DNA of 64,000 nt from Aggregatibacter kilianii (lineage in GTDB: Bacteria > Pseudomonadota > Gammaproteobacteria > Enterobacterales > Pasteurellaceae), in assembly GCF_003130255.1 (NCBI RefSeq), contig NZ_NRCN01000001.1, forward strand, positions 62,001 through 126,000, written 5' to 3'. Of the stretch, positions 27,237 through 36,071 are shown piece after piece; the stretch's first letter is position 1, and each line of letters starts with the position of its first letter. The notes under the pieces are model-generated. The model saw only the letters and a list, made by a program, of their open reading frames with translations. It searched no databases and was not told the DNA's origin. The translations under genes and the position numbers were made by a program.

Positions 27237-27277
27237 AACTGATCGGACAAGTTAGGCGTACAAGTGTTAGCTATTCT
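27237..27277 (+). promoter_or_regulatory. FadR-like and FabR-like operators of fabA
   Basis: AACTGATCGGACAAGTT at 27237-27253 resembles the FadR operator AACTGGTCNGACCAGTT (two to three differences). GGCGTACAAGTGTTAGCT at 27255-27272 matches 15 of 18 bases of the E. coli FabR palindrome. They are adjacent, as at E. coli fabA, where FadR activates and FabR represses. If TATTCT at 27272-27277 is the -10 box, the two sites centre near -40 and -22. Confidence 0.6.
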
Positions 27278-27355
27278 AAATACAGGAAGGCTTTGTTAGA
27301 ATCCTTTTCGCGTTTGTATTTCAACAAAACATTTACTTTTTATAGGATTTTTATA

Positions 27356-27886
27356 ATGAACACTTGTACACCAAACATTAAAGACAGTTATTCTTACGAA
27401 GATTTATTAGCTTCCGGACGCGGAGAACTGTTTGGCAAAGAAGGCCCGCAGCTTCCTGCGCCGACCATGCTAATGATGGATCGTATTGTGAAAATGACTG
27501 AAGATGGTGGTACATTTGGTAAAGGTTACATTGAAGCCGAACTCGACATCCATCCTGATTTACCGTTTTTCGCTTGTCACTTTATCGGTGATCCTGTCAT
27601 GCCGGGTTGTTTAGGTTTAGATGCTATGTGGCAATTAGTCGGTTTCTTCCTTGGTTGGGTTGGCGGCAAAGGCAAAGGTCGAGCTCTTGGCGTAGGCGAA
27701 GTGAAATTTACCGGGCAAATCCTGCCGACCGCCAAGAAAGTGGTTTATCGCATTAACATGAAACGCGTCATCAACCGCAAATTAGTGATGGGCATGGCGG
27801 ACGGCGAAGTGGAAGTGGACGGTCGTGTCATTTATACTGCAACGGATTTGAAAGTCGGTTTATTCCAAGATACGTCAAGTTTCTAA
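27356..27886 (+). CDS. fabA: 3-hydroxydecanoyl-ACP dehydratase/isomerase
   Basis: 176 residues. FabA dehydrates 3-hydroxydecanoyl-ACP and isomerises the product, the branch point to unsaturated fatty acids. The active site is intact: the His in [20 protein letters not shown] near residue 75 and the Asp 14 residues later. I start at the ATG at 27356 ([16 protein letters not shown]); an in-frame upstream codon at 27293 would put the promoter elements inside the gene. A terminator follows. Confidence 0.97.
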   Translation: MNTCTPNIKDSYSYEDLLASGRGELFGKEGPQLPAPTMLMMDRIVKMTEDGGTFGKGYIEAELDIHPDLPFFACHFIGDPVMPGCLGLDAMWQLVGFFLGWVGGKGKGRALGVGEVKFTGQILPTAKKVVYRINMKRVINRKLVMGMADGEVEVDGRVIYTATDLKVGLFQDTSSF

Positions 27887-27910
27887 TTAAATTTTTTAGT
27901 TAAAAGAACA

Positions 27911-27940
27911 AAAGCATGATATTTTTATTATGCTTTTTTT
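27911..27940 (+). terminator. fabA terminator
   Basis: AAAGCATGATA (27911-27921) pairs with TATTATGCTTT (27926-27936), with one G-T pair, followed by T. Confidence 0.75.
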
Positions 27941-28142
27941 ATATATTAGTAATCCTAAGATTGCTTTTTTTTTTAAGAATATGGTTTTTAGTTTATCTGT
28001 ATTCTTATTTATAAAAATGTAAATCTTATATAGAGTTATAATAATTATCTCAATTTATAAAAAAGTAATAAAAATGGGTAAAGGGATGAAAGAAAGAATA
28101 AAAAAAATGAATCTAAGCTCTTCAAAAAGAAAGGAGATACTC

Positions 28143-29927
28143 GTGATATATAAGAAATCATCCGTGCCAGATGACATAAAAAAAGGAACAGATAAAACAC
28201 TCAGTACTTTACCAGAGGAAAGTAATAAAATCTCAGAGCAGATTAAAGGTAGAGATATTACAAAGATTAAGAGAATAAACATAAAATCTTTTCGTGGATT
28301 AAAAGATATTGATTTATCTATTGGAGATAATATCACATTAATCTCAGGGAGAAATGGTACGTGCAAATCAACGATACTCGGAATTATTGCTCAATGTTTC
28401 TCATTTTATATTGATTATACTCAAAAAGATGAATCAGGAAAATTTCTACTTCTTCCTTACAAAACATTGTCAGGAAAACGCTTTATTTCTTATGCAACAG
28501 AACATTTTCGGCTTTCTGAAAAACATGATCTAACAGGAACAATGGATATTAATATTGAAGTCTATGATGCAGTAAATCAAATATATTTAGATAAATTACA
28601 GCTTCGCCTAACTCAAGAGAAAAATAAAAATGGCATTTTAACACCACGTTCTCGTATTAGAAATAATCAAAATACCGATAGGGCTATTACCCATCCTGTA
28701 ATTTATCTTGGTTTAAAGAGGATGTTTCCCATTTCAGAAAGAAAATACGAAGAAAAAGAGAATGCAGAGTTTATTAAAAATAATATAAACGATTTTTTAA
28801 AAGATAATAATAACATACTCATAAAAAGTTCACGCCAAGTTACAACGACTCTAGGTATAGTTAATTCTATAGTTGCATATTCAGATGACTATGATCATCA
28901 GTCAGTATCTGTTGGAGAAGATAATATTGGACAAATTCTACAAGCCATTTATTCATTTAAAAAATTAAAAAAAGACATGGGAGATAAATATAAAGGAGGA
29001 GTGCTATTAATTGATGAAATTGATGCTTCTCTTTTTTGTGCCGCTCAAATTAGATTAATGGGTTTACTAGAGCGATATTCAAAAGAATTGCAATTACAAA
29101 TAATTCTTACCTCCCATTCTGTTGATATAATGGAACGTATATACAAATCAAGTAGGAGAAAAGGACAAGAAAATAATTTTAAAGTTTATTATTTAACTAA
29201 TGCTTATGGAAAAATACAGTTACTTGAAGATATAGAAAAAATGAAAGCAGATATTAAAGACTGTATTCCTGAGGAATTAATGATTAACTCGCCTACAGTA
29301 AAAGTAAATGTCTATACAGAGGATCAGGAAGCGAGAGATTTTCTTATTAGATTGTGTAAAAATTCAGATATTAAACAGGATCTAAATATACTTGATGAAT
29401 TATATATTGGGTGTAAAAATTATAAGCAGTTTATTAAGTATAATATTCCTGAATTTACAAAAAAATCGCTCATTATTCTTGATGGAGATAATCGTGCCGA
29501 TCAAGAATTTAATAGTTATCAAAATGTGATATGTTTACCTAAAAATATCCCACCAGATCAGTTGCTTTTTGAATATCTACTTAATAAAGATGAAAATGAT
29601 TTATTTTGGGTAAATAACCAAATTCCACGTTCAACGATTATTTCATTATCATTCTCACAAGATATTATTACAACGTTAGATATAAATACTGGAGAAAAAT
29701 TAAATCTTGTTAAGGCAATTGAACAATACAGGGAATCTGACAGAATAAATAAAAAGCAAGAGCCATTAAGAACTCTTTTTAAAAAATGGTATAAATCTTC
29801 TCAAATTCAGTTACTTATCAATTCTAAGTCACTTTACGAGCATTGGATAGAAGAGCATTCGAAAGATACTGAAGAGTTTTTAAATATTCTTCGGGCATCC
29901 ATTAACATAGTAAAAAATCACTTATAA
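28143..29927 (+). CDS. OLD-like ATPase with C-terminal TOPRIM domain, candidate phage-defence gene
   Basis: 594 residues from the GTG at 28143, which has AAGGAG 6 bases upstream; in-frame ATGs at 28074, 28086 and 28107 lack such a site. The N-terminal half is a RecF/OLD-type ATPase: FRGLKDIDLSIGDN, Walker A GRNGTCKST (residues 69-77, Cys where Gly is usual), Walker B VLLIDEID near 287 and the switch His in LTSHSVDIMER near 325. From about residue 385 a TOPRIM-like region has the Glu motif VNVYTEDQEARDF and LIILDGDNRAD near 442. This ATPase-plus-TOPRIM order is that of OLD family nucleases, several of which defend against phage. It is AT-rich, lacks uptake signals and lies on the 3' side of tRNA-Val, all suggesting acquisition. 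Function is inferred. Confidence 0.7.
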   Translation: MIYKKSSVPDDIKKGTDKTLSTLPEESNKISEQIKGRDITKIKRINIKSFRGLKDIDLSIGDNITLISGRNGTCKSTILGIIAQCFSFYIDYTQKDESGKFLLLPYKTLSGKRFISYATEHFRLSEKHDLTGTMDINIEVYDAVNQIYLDKLQLRLTQEKNKNGILTPRSRIRNNQNTDRAITHPVIYLGLKRMFPISERKYEEKENAEFIKNNINDFLKDNNNILIKSSRQVTTTLGIVNSIVAYSDDYDHQSVSVGEDNIGQILQAIYSFKKLKKDMGDKYKGGVLLIDEIDASLFCAAQIRLMGLLERYSKELQLQIILTSHSVDIMERIYKSSRRKGQENNFKVYYLTNAYGKIQLLEDIEKMKADIKDCIPEELMINSPTVKVNVYTEDQEARDFLIRLCKNSDIKQDLNILDELYIGCKNYKQFIKYNIPEFTKKSLIILDGDNRADQEFNSYQNVICLPKNIPPDQLLFEYLLNKDENDLFWVNNQIPRSTIISLSFSQDIITTLDINTGEKLNLVKAIEQYRESDRINKKQEPLRTLFKKWYKSSQIQLLINSKSLYEHWIEEHSKDTEEFLNILRASINIVKNHL

Positions 29928-30354
29928 CCCTAAAATAACAAGTGTTCCTAGGAAGTAGATAACTAAATTTAACTATTTATTCAGATATGTTTTTTTAATT
30001 TTTAGGCAGTAATAATTGTAATAAGCCTTAATATGGAAGAATCTTTTATTGAGAGATTAAATACCAGTTTATAATTTGTTAGGAAGTAAAAACATGATAA
30101 ATAGAAATAATCTATTACTTTTTAATCATCATGTAAGGCCCATTTTTGTATTATTTACTTCAGTATTTGCTAGTGGGTTAGTGATATTTGACATTTAGTA
30201 ACAAGATCTTGCGAAGCACCACTAAACTTGTTGCTAAAAAGTACAGTTAAGGGTGAATAACTTTGATTAGCTAGTAGAACGTTTCAAAAACTTCGTATTT
30301 TTTAGATCTCTCAAGATCTTTTGCCGATTTTGGAGAAGTTACGGTAGGGTGAAA
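29928..30354. other. AT-rich stretch between the OLD-like gene and tRNA-Val
   Basis: 427 bases of AT-rich DNA. Apart from one 34-codon frame with a ribosome site (separate entry) I see no gene. No copy of the tRNA 3' end was found as a direct repeat, so there is no visible attachment site. Confidence 0.5.
30094..30198 (+). CDS. Possible small hydrophobic peptide (34 residues)
   Basis: A 34-codon frame with AGGAAG 7 bases before its ATG. Residues 16-33 are a single hydrophobic stretch (IFVLFTSVFASGLVIF) after a charged N-terminus, fitting a one-pass membrane peptide. I do not recognise it. It could be a small membrane protein, a type I toxin-like peptide, or the remaining start of a deleted gene. 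Length alone does not exclude chance. Confidence 0.3.
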   Translation: MINRNNLLLFNHHVRPIFVLFTSVFASGLVIFDI

Positions 30355-30431
30355 TGGTGCAACCGGCTGGACTCGAACCAGTGACCCCCACCATGTCAAG
30401 GTGGTGCTCTAACCAACTGAGCTACGGTTGC
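30355..30431 (-). tRNA. tRNA-Val (anticodon GAC)
   Basis: A 77-base tRNA including an encoded CCA. The acceptor stem GCAACCG/CGGTTGC is perfect. D arm GCTC...GAGC, anticodon stem CCACC/GGTGG with loop TTGACAT, and T loop TTCGAGT are all in place. The anticodon GAC reads GUC/GUU valine codons. The body closely matches E. coli tRNA-Val(GAC). One oddity is an A-C mismatch at the first pair of the T stem (49-65). Confidence 0.95.
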
Positions 30432-30673
30432 AACGAAAAGCGGTGCAATAATAGCTAGCTTTTAAGTTGAAAACAAGTTTTTTATCCGTCTTTATGAATG
30501 ACTGTTAAAAATTTATACAATTATTCAGAAAAGTGCGGTTATTTTTACGATCATTTTTATTTCTCCAAACCCGTCGCAGTTTTTCTGATCTTTTGCTAGA
30601 ATCAGCCGGAAAAACACCTTTCTTATAACCTTGTTTTTCATCGTCTTTATTTTGTCTCTGATTGGAAATAACA

Positions 30674-31984
30674 ATGAAAAATCAATCTTTTCTACAACAA
30701 TTCTTTAAATTAAAAGAAAAAGGAACCTCGTCCAAAACGGAAATTATTGCCGGGATTACCACCTTTTTTACCATGGTCTATATCGTCTTCGTGAACCCAT
30801 CCGTGTTGGGTGATGCAGGCATGGATAAACAAGTTGTGTTCGTGACTACGTGTTTAATTGCAGGCTTCGGTACGATTGCCATGGGGTTATTCAGTAACTT
30901 ACCTATCGCATTGGCACCGGCAATGGGCTTGAATGCGTTTTTTGCGTATGTGGTTGTCGGTAAACTTGGTTATTCTTGGCAAGTGGGCATGGGCACCATT
31001 TTCTGGGGTTCTGTCGGCTTGTTGCTATTAACTATCTTCCAAATTCGTTATTGGTTAATGGCGTCTATTCCGCTCAGTTTGCGTGTAGGTATCGGCGCGG
31101 GGATTGGTTTCTTTATCGCCTTAATCGGCTTCAAAAATATGGGGTTGGTTGTTGCAAATCCTGCAACCTTAGTTGCTTTAGGCGATCTACACAGTCCGCA
31201 AGTGTTATTGGGCATCCTTGGCTTCTTTATTATCGTGGTGTTGGCAGCACGCAATATTTATTCCGGCGTGTTAATTTCAATTGCTACAGTGACCGCACTT
31301 GCATTGTATTTTGATGAAAGCGTGATGTTCCATGGCATCGTTTCCATGCCACCGGCATTAACTCAAGTGGTTGGCCAAGTGGATATCGCCGGTGCCTTGG
31401 ATACGGCACTTATTGGTATCATCTTCTCTTTCTTATTAGTGAACTTATTTGACTCTTCTGGAACTTTATTGGGTGTGACGGACAAAGCCGGTTTCAGCGA
31501 TGAAAAAGGGCGTTTCCCGAAAATGAAACAAGCCTTATATGTAGATAGCGCGAGTGCCGTTGTCGGATCTTATATCGGTACCTCTGCGATCAGTACTTAT
31601 ATTGAAAGTGGTGCCGGTGTTTCTGTCGGCGGACGTACGGGAATGACTGCGGTTGTCGTCGGATTATTGTTTTTACTAACCATTTTCTTCTCGCCATTGG
31701 CCGGTATGGTGCCGGCTTATGCGACAGCAGGTGCGTTAGTTTATGTGGGTATTTTAATGGCATCCAGTCTGATTAAAGTGACGTGGGAGGACTTAACTGA
31801 AGCCACTCCGGCCTTTATTACTTCAGCCATGATGCCATTTACATACTCCATCACGGAAGGGATCGCCTTTGGTTTCATCAGCTATTGTGTGATGAAAGTA
31901 GGAACAGGACGTTGGCGTGAAGTTAACGCGCCGGTTTGGGTGGTTTCCGTATTGTTCTTGATTAAATTTATATGGATAGGTTAA
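30674..31984 (+). CDS. NCS2-family purine permease (PbuG/AdeP-like)
   Basis: 436 residues with about 12 to 13 hydrophobic segments. NCS2/AzgA-like motifs include KTEIIAGITTFFTMVYI near the start, NLPIALAPAMGLNAFFAYVV, and the substrate-site region SSGTLLGVTDKAG near residue 265, then GTSAISTYIESGAGVSVGGR. Such permeases import adenine, guanine or hypoxanthine with protons. I start at the ATG at 30674 (MKNQSFLQQFFK); a TTG 12 bases earlier is less likely. The gene is followed at 6 bases by the DsrE-like gene. No PurR box was seen upstream. Confidence 0.9.
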   Translation: MKNQSFLQQFFKLKEKGTSSKTEIIAGITTFFTMVYIVFVNPSVLGDAGMDKQVVFVTTCLIAGFGTIAMGLFSNLPIALAPAMGLNAFFAYVVVGKLGYSWQVGMGTIFWGSVGLLLLTIFQIRYWLMASIPLSLRVGIGAGIGFFIALIGFKNMGLVVANPATLVALGDLHSPQVLLGILGFFIIVVLAARNIYSGVLISIATVTALALYFDESVMFHGIVSMPPALTQVVGQVDIAGALDTALIGIIFSFLLVNLFDSSGTLLGVTDKAGFSDEKGRFPKMKQALYVDSASAVVGSYIGTSAISTYIESGAGVSVGGRTGMTAVVVGLLFLLTIFFSPLAGMVPAYATAGALVYVGILMASSLIKVTWEDLTEATPAFITSAMMPFTYSITEGIAFGFISYCVMKVGTGRWREVNAPVWVVSVLFLIKFIWIG

Positions 31985-31989
31985 TCATT

Positions 31990-32346
31990 ATGCAAAAAAT
32001 TCTTTTTATCTTAAATGAATCGCCGTATGGCAGTGAAAAAAGCTTCAATGCCTTACGTTTTGCCGTCAATTTGCAGGAAGAGCATGGCAAAGAAGTGGAT
32101 ATCAAAGTGTTCTGTTTCTCCGATTCAGTTTTAAGCGGTCTCGTTGGTCAAAATCCAAATGAAGGTTCTAATGTGCAACAAGTTATGGAGATCTTGATTG
32201 CACAAGGCGCAGAAGTCAAACTTTGCACTAGTTGTACAAAAGCCCGCGGCTTGTCTGAGGCCAAACTTATTGACGGCGTTACCCGTGGCACATTGGATGA
32301 TGTATCTAACTGGACGTTATGGGCCGATAAAGTTATCAACTTTTAA
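31990..32346 (+). CDS. DsrE-fold protein, YchN family
   Basis: 118 residues with the DsrE/F fold, closely matching E. coli YchN: ILFILNESPYGSEKSFNALR near the start, GLVGQNPNEGSNVQQVMEIL, and VKLCTSCTKARG with two cysteines near residues 80-83. Members form small oligomers and may take part in sulfur-carrier chemistry; the exact role of YchN is unknown. It begins 6 bases after the permease stop, so it is likely co-transcribed, although the partnership is not obvious. Confidence 0.85.
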   Translation: MQKILFILNESPYGSEKSFNALRFAVNLQEEHGKEVDIKVFCFSDSVLSGLVGQNPNEGSNVQQVMEILIAQGAEVKLCTSCTKARGLSEAKLIDGVTRGTLDDVSNWTLWADKVINF

Positions 32347-32408
32347 TTTAGCATCATCGGGCGGAGACTTTCCGCCCTTGTTTTATCTTTTTTCATTCAT
32401 CGAACGCT

Positions 32409-35400
32409 ATGCAACAACTCAATCCTATTTCTACGCCACTTAATGCCATCAGCCTTATTGAAGCCTCCGCCGGTACGGGAAAAACCTATACCATGGGTTC
32501 GCTTTATTTGCGTTTATTGTTACAGGCGGGGGAAAATGCTTTTCCTTATGCGTTAAATGTAGAACAGATTCTCGTCGTGACGTTTACCGAGATGGCAACG
32601 GAAGAGTTGAAAAAGAAAATCCGTGAACGAATTTATGATGCAAAACAAAAATTTATCGTTTATTACCAAACACGCGATTTATGTGCATTTGAACAAGATG
32701 ATTTTTTACGTGGATTAGCCGAAACAATCACCGATCTGCCTCTTGCTATCCAACGGCTGACTTTGGCGGAACAGAATATGGATTTGGCGGCGATTTATAC
32801 CATTCACGGATTTTGTCGCCGAATGCTCGTGCAATATGCCTTCAATTCTGGGATTCATTTCAATTTGGAACTGAGCAGCGAAGAAGACGAATTGTTGTTA
32901 CATTTAGCACAAAATGTGTGGCGTGCACATTTTTATTCGCAACCTTATGCCGTTGTGGAATTTATTCAACAAAACCTCACTTCACCATCCAATGTGATTT
33001 CGCGAATCAAAAAATTTGCCGGTACGGAATTAAAACTTCCGAAAAATCCACCGCACTTTTTTGACGGTTCTTTATCCGAATTTCTCCCCAAACTTGCCGA
33101 TTATTCACAACAGTTAACAACACGAATAATGGAAGTAAAAGGAAAATGGTTACAAAAAGAAGCGGAAATCGTGGAGTTGATTGAAACGGAAGTCAACACC
33201 AAATATAAAAACACGAAAGAACAAAAATTAAACCGACGTAGCTTCACTTCAGCAACTCGCCCGAAATGGCTTACCGCCATGAAACAATGGGCGGAAAAAG
33301 AGACCGCAGATTTCCCCGATTGTTTTTATCGTTTTGGGCAACAGGCGATGAACGAACAAGCAGGGGAAGCGTGTGAACAACCTTTGACCCATGCTGTGTT
33401 TGGTCAAATTGATGAATTATTACAAGTGTTGCAACAGCGCGAATGTTTGGCACAAGCGCTGTGGTTTCATTATTTAAATGCCCTTAATACACAATTAGTG
33501 GAATACAAACTCAATCACAGCGAAAAGAGTTTTAACGATTTGTTGCGCCTGTTAAAAGAGGCGTTGTATCACCCGCAAAATACCGAATTTGCCCGTCTGA
33601 TTCGGTATCAATTCCCATTTGCCATGATTGATGAATTTCAAGATACGGACGCGGTGCAATATCAGACTTTCTCAAAAATTTACGTAGAACAATCGCAGCC
33701 CGATTCCCAGTCAGATAAAGGTTTTATCATGATTGGCGATCCGAAACAGGCGATTTATAAATTCCGTGGCGCAGACATTTTTACTTATTTCCAAGCCGCC
33801 CGCCAAGCCGAACATTGTTTCAATTTAGATAAAAACTACCGTTCTGAACAAAATGTGGTGGCTTGCGTCAATCATTTATTTGATTTCAGCGAAAATCCCC
33901 CATTTTTATATCGAGATATTCAATTTTTACCGGTAAAAGCGCGAGAAGATCATCCGCAATTTTGGTTAAACGGAAAGGCTGAGCCTGCCGTGCGTTTTTA
34001 TCTAGATGAAGCCTCTGTAAAAGAAAATATGGCGAAAAACTGTGCCATTTCTATTCAACATTGGCTGCAAAGTGCGGTGGAAAATCAGGCTGTTTTTAGC
34101 ACTGATGGTCAGACAGTAGAAAAAGTGCTGAAACCGGAAAGCATTGCTGTCTTGGTGCGTAGCCGCAAAGAAGCGGAATTGATTAAAAATGAGTTGCGCC
34201 AACTTGGCATTGCCTCAGTGTATTTGTCGGAAGACAGCAACGTGTTTGACAGTCATGTGGCGAAAGATTTGCTGCTGATCCTCACAGCCTGCCTGAATCC
34301 GTTTAGTGAACGCCATATTTTAAATGCCGTGGCAACGGAAATTTTTGCGCAAACGTCTGCCGATATTCAACATATCAGATTGAATGAAACGCTTTGGGAA
34401 CACTGGGTGGAGAAATTTATTCAGTATCAAAAAACGTGGCAAAAACAAGGGGTGTTGGTGATGTTACACCGTTTGTTTTTACAAGAAAAAATCACGGAAA
34501 AATGGTACCCAACGGCAGATGGCAAACGCATAGTCACAGATTTATTACATTTGGCGGAACTGTTGCAGGAAGCGGCAACATTAAATGAAAGTGAGGCGGC
34601 GTTGTTGCGTTGGTTTGAAAAACAAATTCAGGGTGAAGATCGGCAAAAAGAGCAACAAGTGCGGTTGGAAAGCGAGTTGCAATTGGTCAAGATCGTGACC
34701 ATTCATAAATCCAAAGGTTTGGAATATGATTTGGTTTGGTTGCCGTTTATCGGTTATGCCTCTTCATTTAAACCGAATCAACTTTCCACTTATTTTGATG
34801 AAGAACAGCAACAGGTGCTGTGGGATTTTGATAAATCACATATCGACTTGGTGCAAAAAGAAGATTTTGCCGAACAATTACGTTTGCTTTATGTCGCGTT
34901 AACCCGAGCCAAATATCAGCTGGTCATTGGCGTGCCTCAAACCTTTGAGAAAAAATGGAGTAGTTTGCTTTATGTGTTGACGCAGGGGGGGATTCAAACG
35001 GAAAGCAAGCCGAACGCGTATGAAAGTCTGCCGTTGTTGGATAAATTGGTGGCAAAAGCGCCGGCAAATAGTATTGTGATTACCGATACGAAGACATTAA
35101 CACCATTACCGTTGCGGCGACAGGCCGAAATTCAAACCACCTTGCAGGCTGCCAAATTTAGCGGACATATTGAACAAAACTGGACGGTCACCAGTTTCAG
35201 CGCCATTGAAAACATTCATCAAAATAAAAAATATTATAAAGCGCAACAGGCAGCGGAAAGTGCGGTCATTTTTGAGCGTGTTTTTGATGGCGGCAAGGAT
35301 TACGATTTTAATGAACAACCGACTGAAACGCTGCCGGAAACCGCAAGCTGTGAATCCGCCTATCCTTTCGGCTATTCACCTTTTGATTTTCCGCATGGCA

Positions 35401-36071
35401 TTAAAATCGGTACGGCCTTGCATCGATTCTTAGAGAAATACGATTTTAGCCAACCGTTGAATGAAGAAAAAGTCCAAAAACTTTGCCAATGGTTACAGTT
35501 AGAGGAAACTTGGCTACCGTCGTTACAACAATGGATGAACGCTATTTTACACACGCCGTTAAGTGCAGAGGAGCCGACTTTAAAATTGGCGAATTTATCC
35601 CGTCGCCATTGTGTGAAAGAAATGCAATTTTATTTGAAATTGAATCAATTATTTGATGTTTCGGCATTTAATCGAGCGTTGCAACAATACCATCACCTGC
35701 CTTCCGAGTCGCTACAATTTGACGCTATTCGAGGAATGTTACGGGGTTTTATGGATTTGGTGTTTTATCATAATGGCCAATATTATTTGCTGGATTACAA
35801 ATCCAATTTCCTTGGTGTAGAGCCGCAAAACTACGTTGGCAAAAGCCTTGAGCAAGCAATGCTGGCTAACCATTACGACTGGCAGTATTTATTTTACACG
35901 CTGGCATTACACCGTTATTTGCAACAGCGCGATGCAAACTATGACTACGAAACCCATTTCGGCGGCGTGTTTTATTGTTTCTTACGCGGCATGAACGGCG
36001 AAAATCAACACGGCGTGTTTTTTGATAAACCGGATTATGCGTTGATTCAGGCTTTGGAGAATTTATTCTGA
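32409..36071 (+). CDS. recB: Exodeoxyribonuclease V beta subunit RecB
   Basis: 1220 residues, the usual length. RecB is the 3'-5' helicase and nuclease of RecBCD, which processes double-strand ends and loads RecA after Chi. Walker A is EASAGTGKTYTM near residue 18, Walker B MIDEFQDTD near residue 407, and helicase motifs such as IVTIHKSKGLEYDLVW follow. The C-terminal nuclease domain has GFMDLVFYHNGQYYLLDYKS near residue 1120, with the Asp and Lys active-site residues. Several uptake signals lie in frame. It overlaps recD by one base (TGATG). Confidence 0.96.
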   Translation: MQQLNPISTPLNAISLIEASAGTGKTYTMGSLYLRLLLQAGENAFPYALNVEQILVVTFTEMATEELKKKIRERIYDAKQKFIVYYQTRDLCAFEQDDFLRGLAETITDLPLAIQRLTLAEQNMDLAAIYTIHGFCRRMLVQYAFNSGIHFNLELSSEEDELLLHLAQNVWRAHFYSQPYAVVEFIQQNLTSPSNVISRIKKFAGTELKLPKNPPHFFDGSLSEFLPKLADYSQQLTTRIMEVKGKWLQKEAEIVELIETEVNTKYKNTKEQKLNRRSFTSATRPKWLTAMKQWAEKETADFPDCFYRFGQQAMNEQAGEACEQPLTHAVFGQIDELLQVLQQRECLAQALWFHYLNALNTQLVEYKLNHSEKSFNDLLRLLKEALYHPQNTEFARLIRYQFPFAMIDEFQDTDAVQYQTFSKIYVEQSQPDSQSDKGFIMIGDPKQAIYKFRGADIFTYFQAARQAEHCFNLDKNYRSEQNVVACVNHLFDFSENPPFLYRDIQFLPVKAREDHPQFWLNGKAEPAVRFYLDEASVKENMAKNCAISIQHWLQSAVENQAVFSTDGQTVEKVLKPESIAVLVRSRKEAELIKNELRQLGIASVYLSEDSNVFDSHVAKDLLLILTACLNPFSERHILNAVATEIFAQTSADIQHIRLNETLWEHWVEKFIQYQKTWQKQGVLVMLHRLFLQEKITEKWYPTADGKRIVTDLLHLAELLQEAATLNESEAALLRWFEKQIQGEDRQKEQQVRLESELQLVKIVTIHKSKGLEYDLVWLPFIGYASSFKPNQLSTYFDEEQQQVLWDFDKSHIDLVQKEDFAEQLRLLYVALTRAKYQLVIGVPQTFEKKWSSLLYVLTQGGIQTESKPNAYESLPLLDKLVAKAPANSIVITDTKTLTPLPLRRQAEIQTTLQAAKFSGHIEQNWTVTSFSAIENIHQNKKYYKAQQAAESAVIFERVFDGGKDYDFNEQPTETLPETASCESAYPFGYSPFDFPHGIKIGTALHRFLEKYDFSQPLNEEKVQKLCQWLQLEETWLPSLQQWMNAILHTPLSAEEPTLKLANLSRRHCVKEMQFYLKLNQLFDVSAFNRALQQYHHLPSESLQFDAIRGMLRGFMDLVFYHNGQYYLLDYKSNFLGVEPQNYVGKSLEQAMLANHYDWQYLFYTLALHRYLQQRDANYDYETHFGGVFYCFLRGMNGENQHGVFFDKPDYALIQALENLF

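Noticed and set aside
28143..30354. Retron or Gabija system
   Set aside because: No reverse transcriptase, msr/msd-like RNA or UvrD-like helicase gene is present beside the ATPase.
30355..30431. tRNA-Asp
   Set aside because: The anticodon loop is TTGACAT, giving anticodon GAC (valine); tRNA-Asp would have GTC. The body also matches tRNA-Val(GAC).
27887..30431. Integrative element with attachment repeats at tRNA-Val
   Set aside because: No integrase and no direct repeat of the tRNA 3' end were found in the interval.
30434..30673. PurR operator or purine riboswitch before the NCS2 permease
   Set aside because: No ACGCAAACGTTTTCGT-like palindrome or recognisable purine aptamer was seen.
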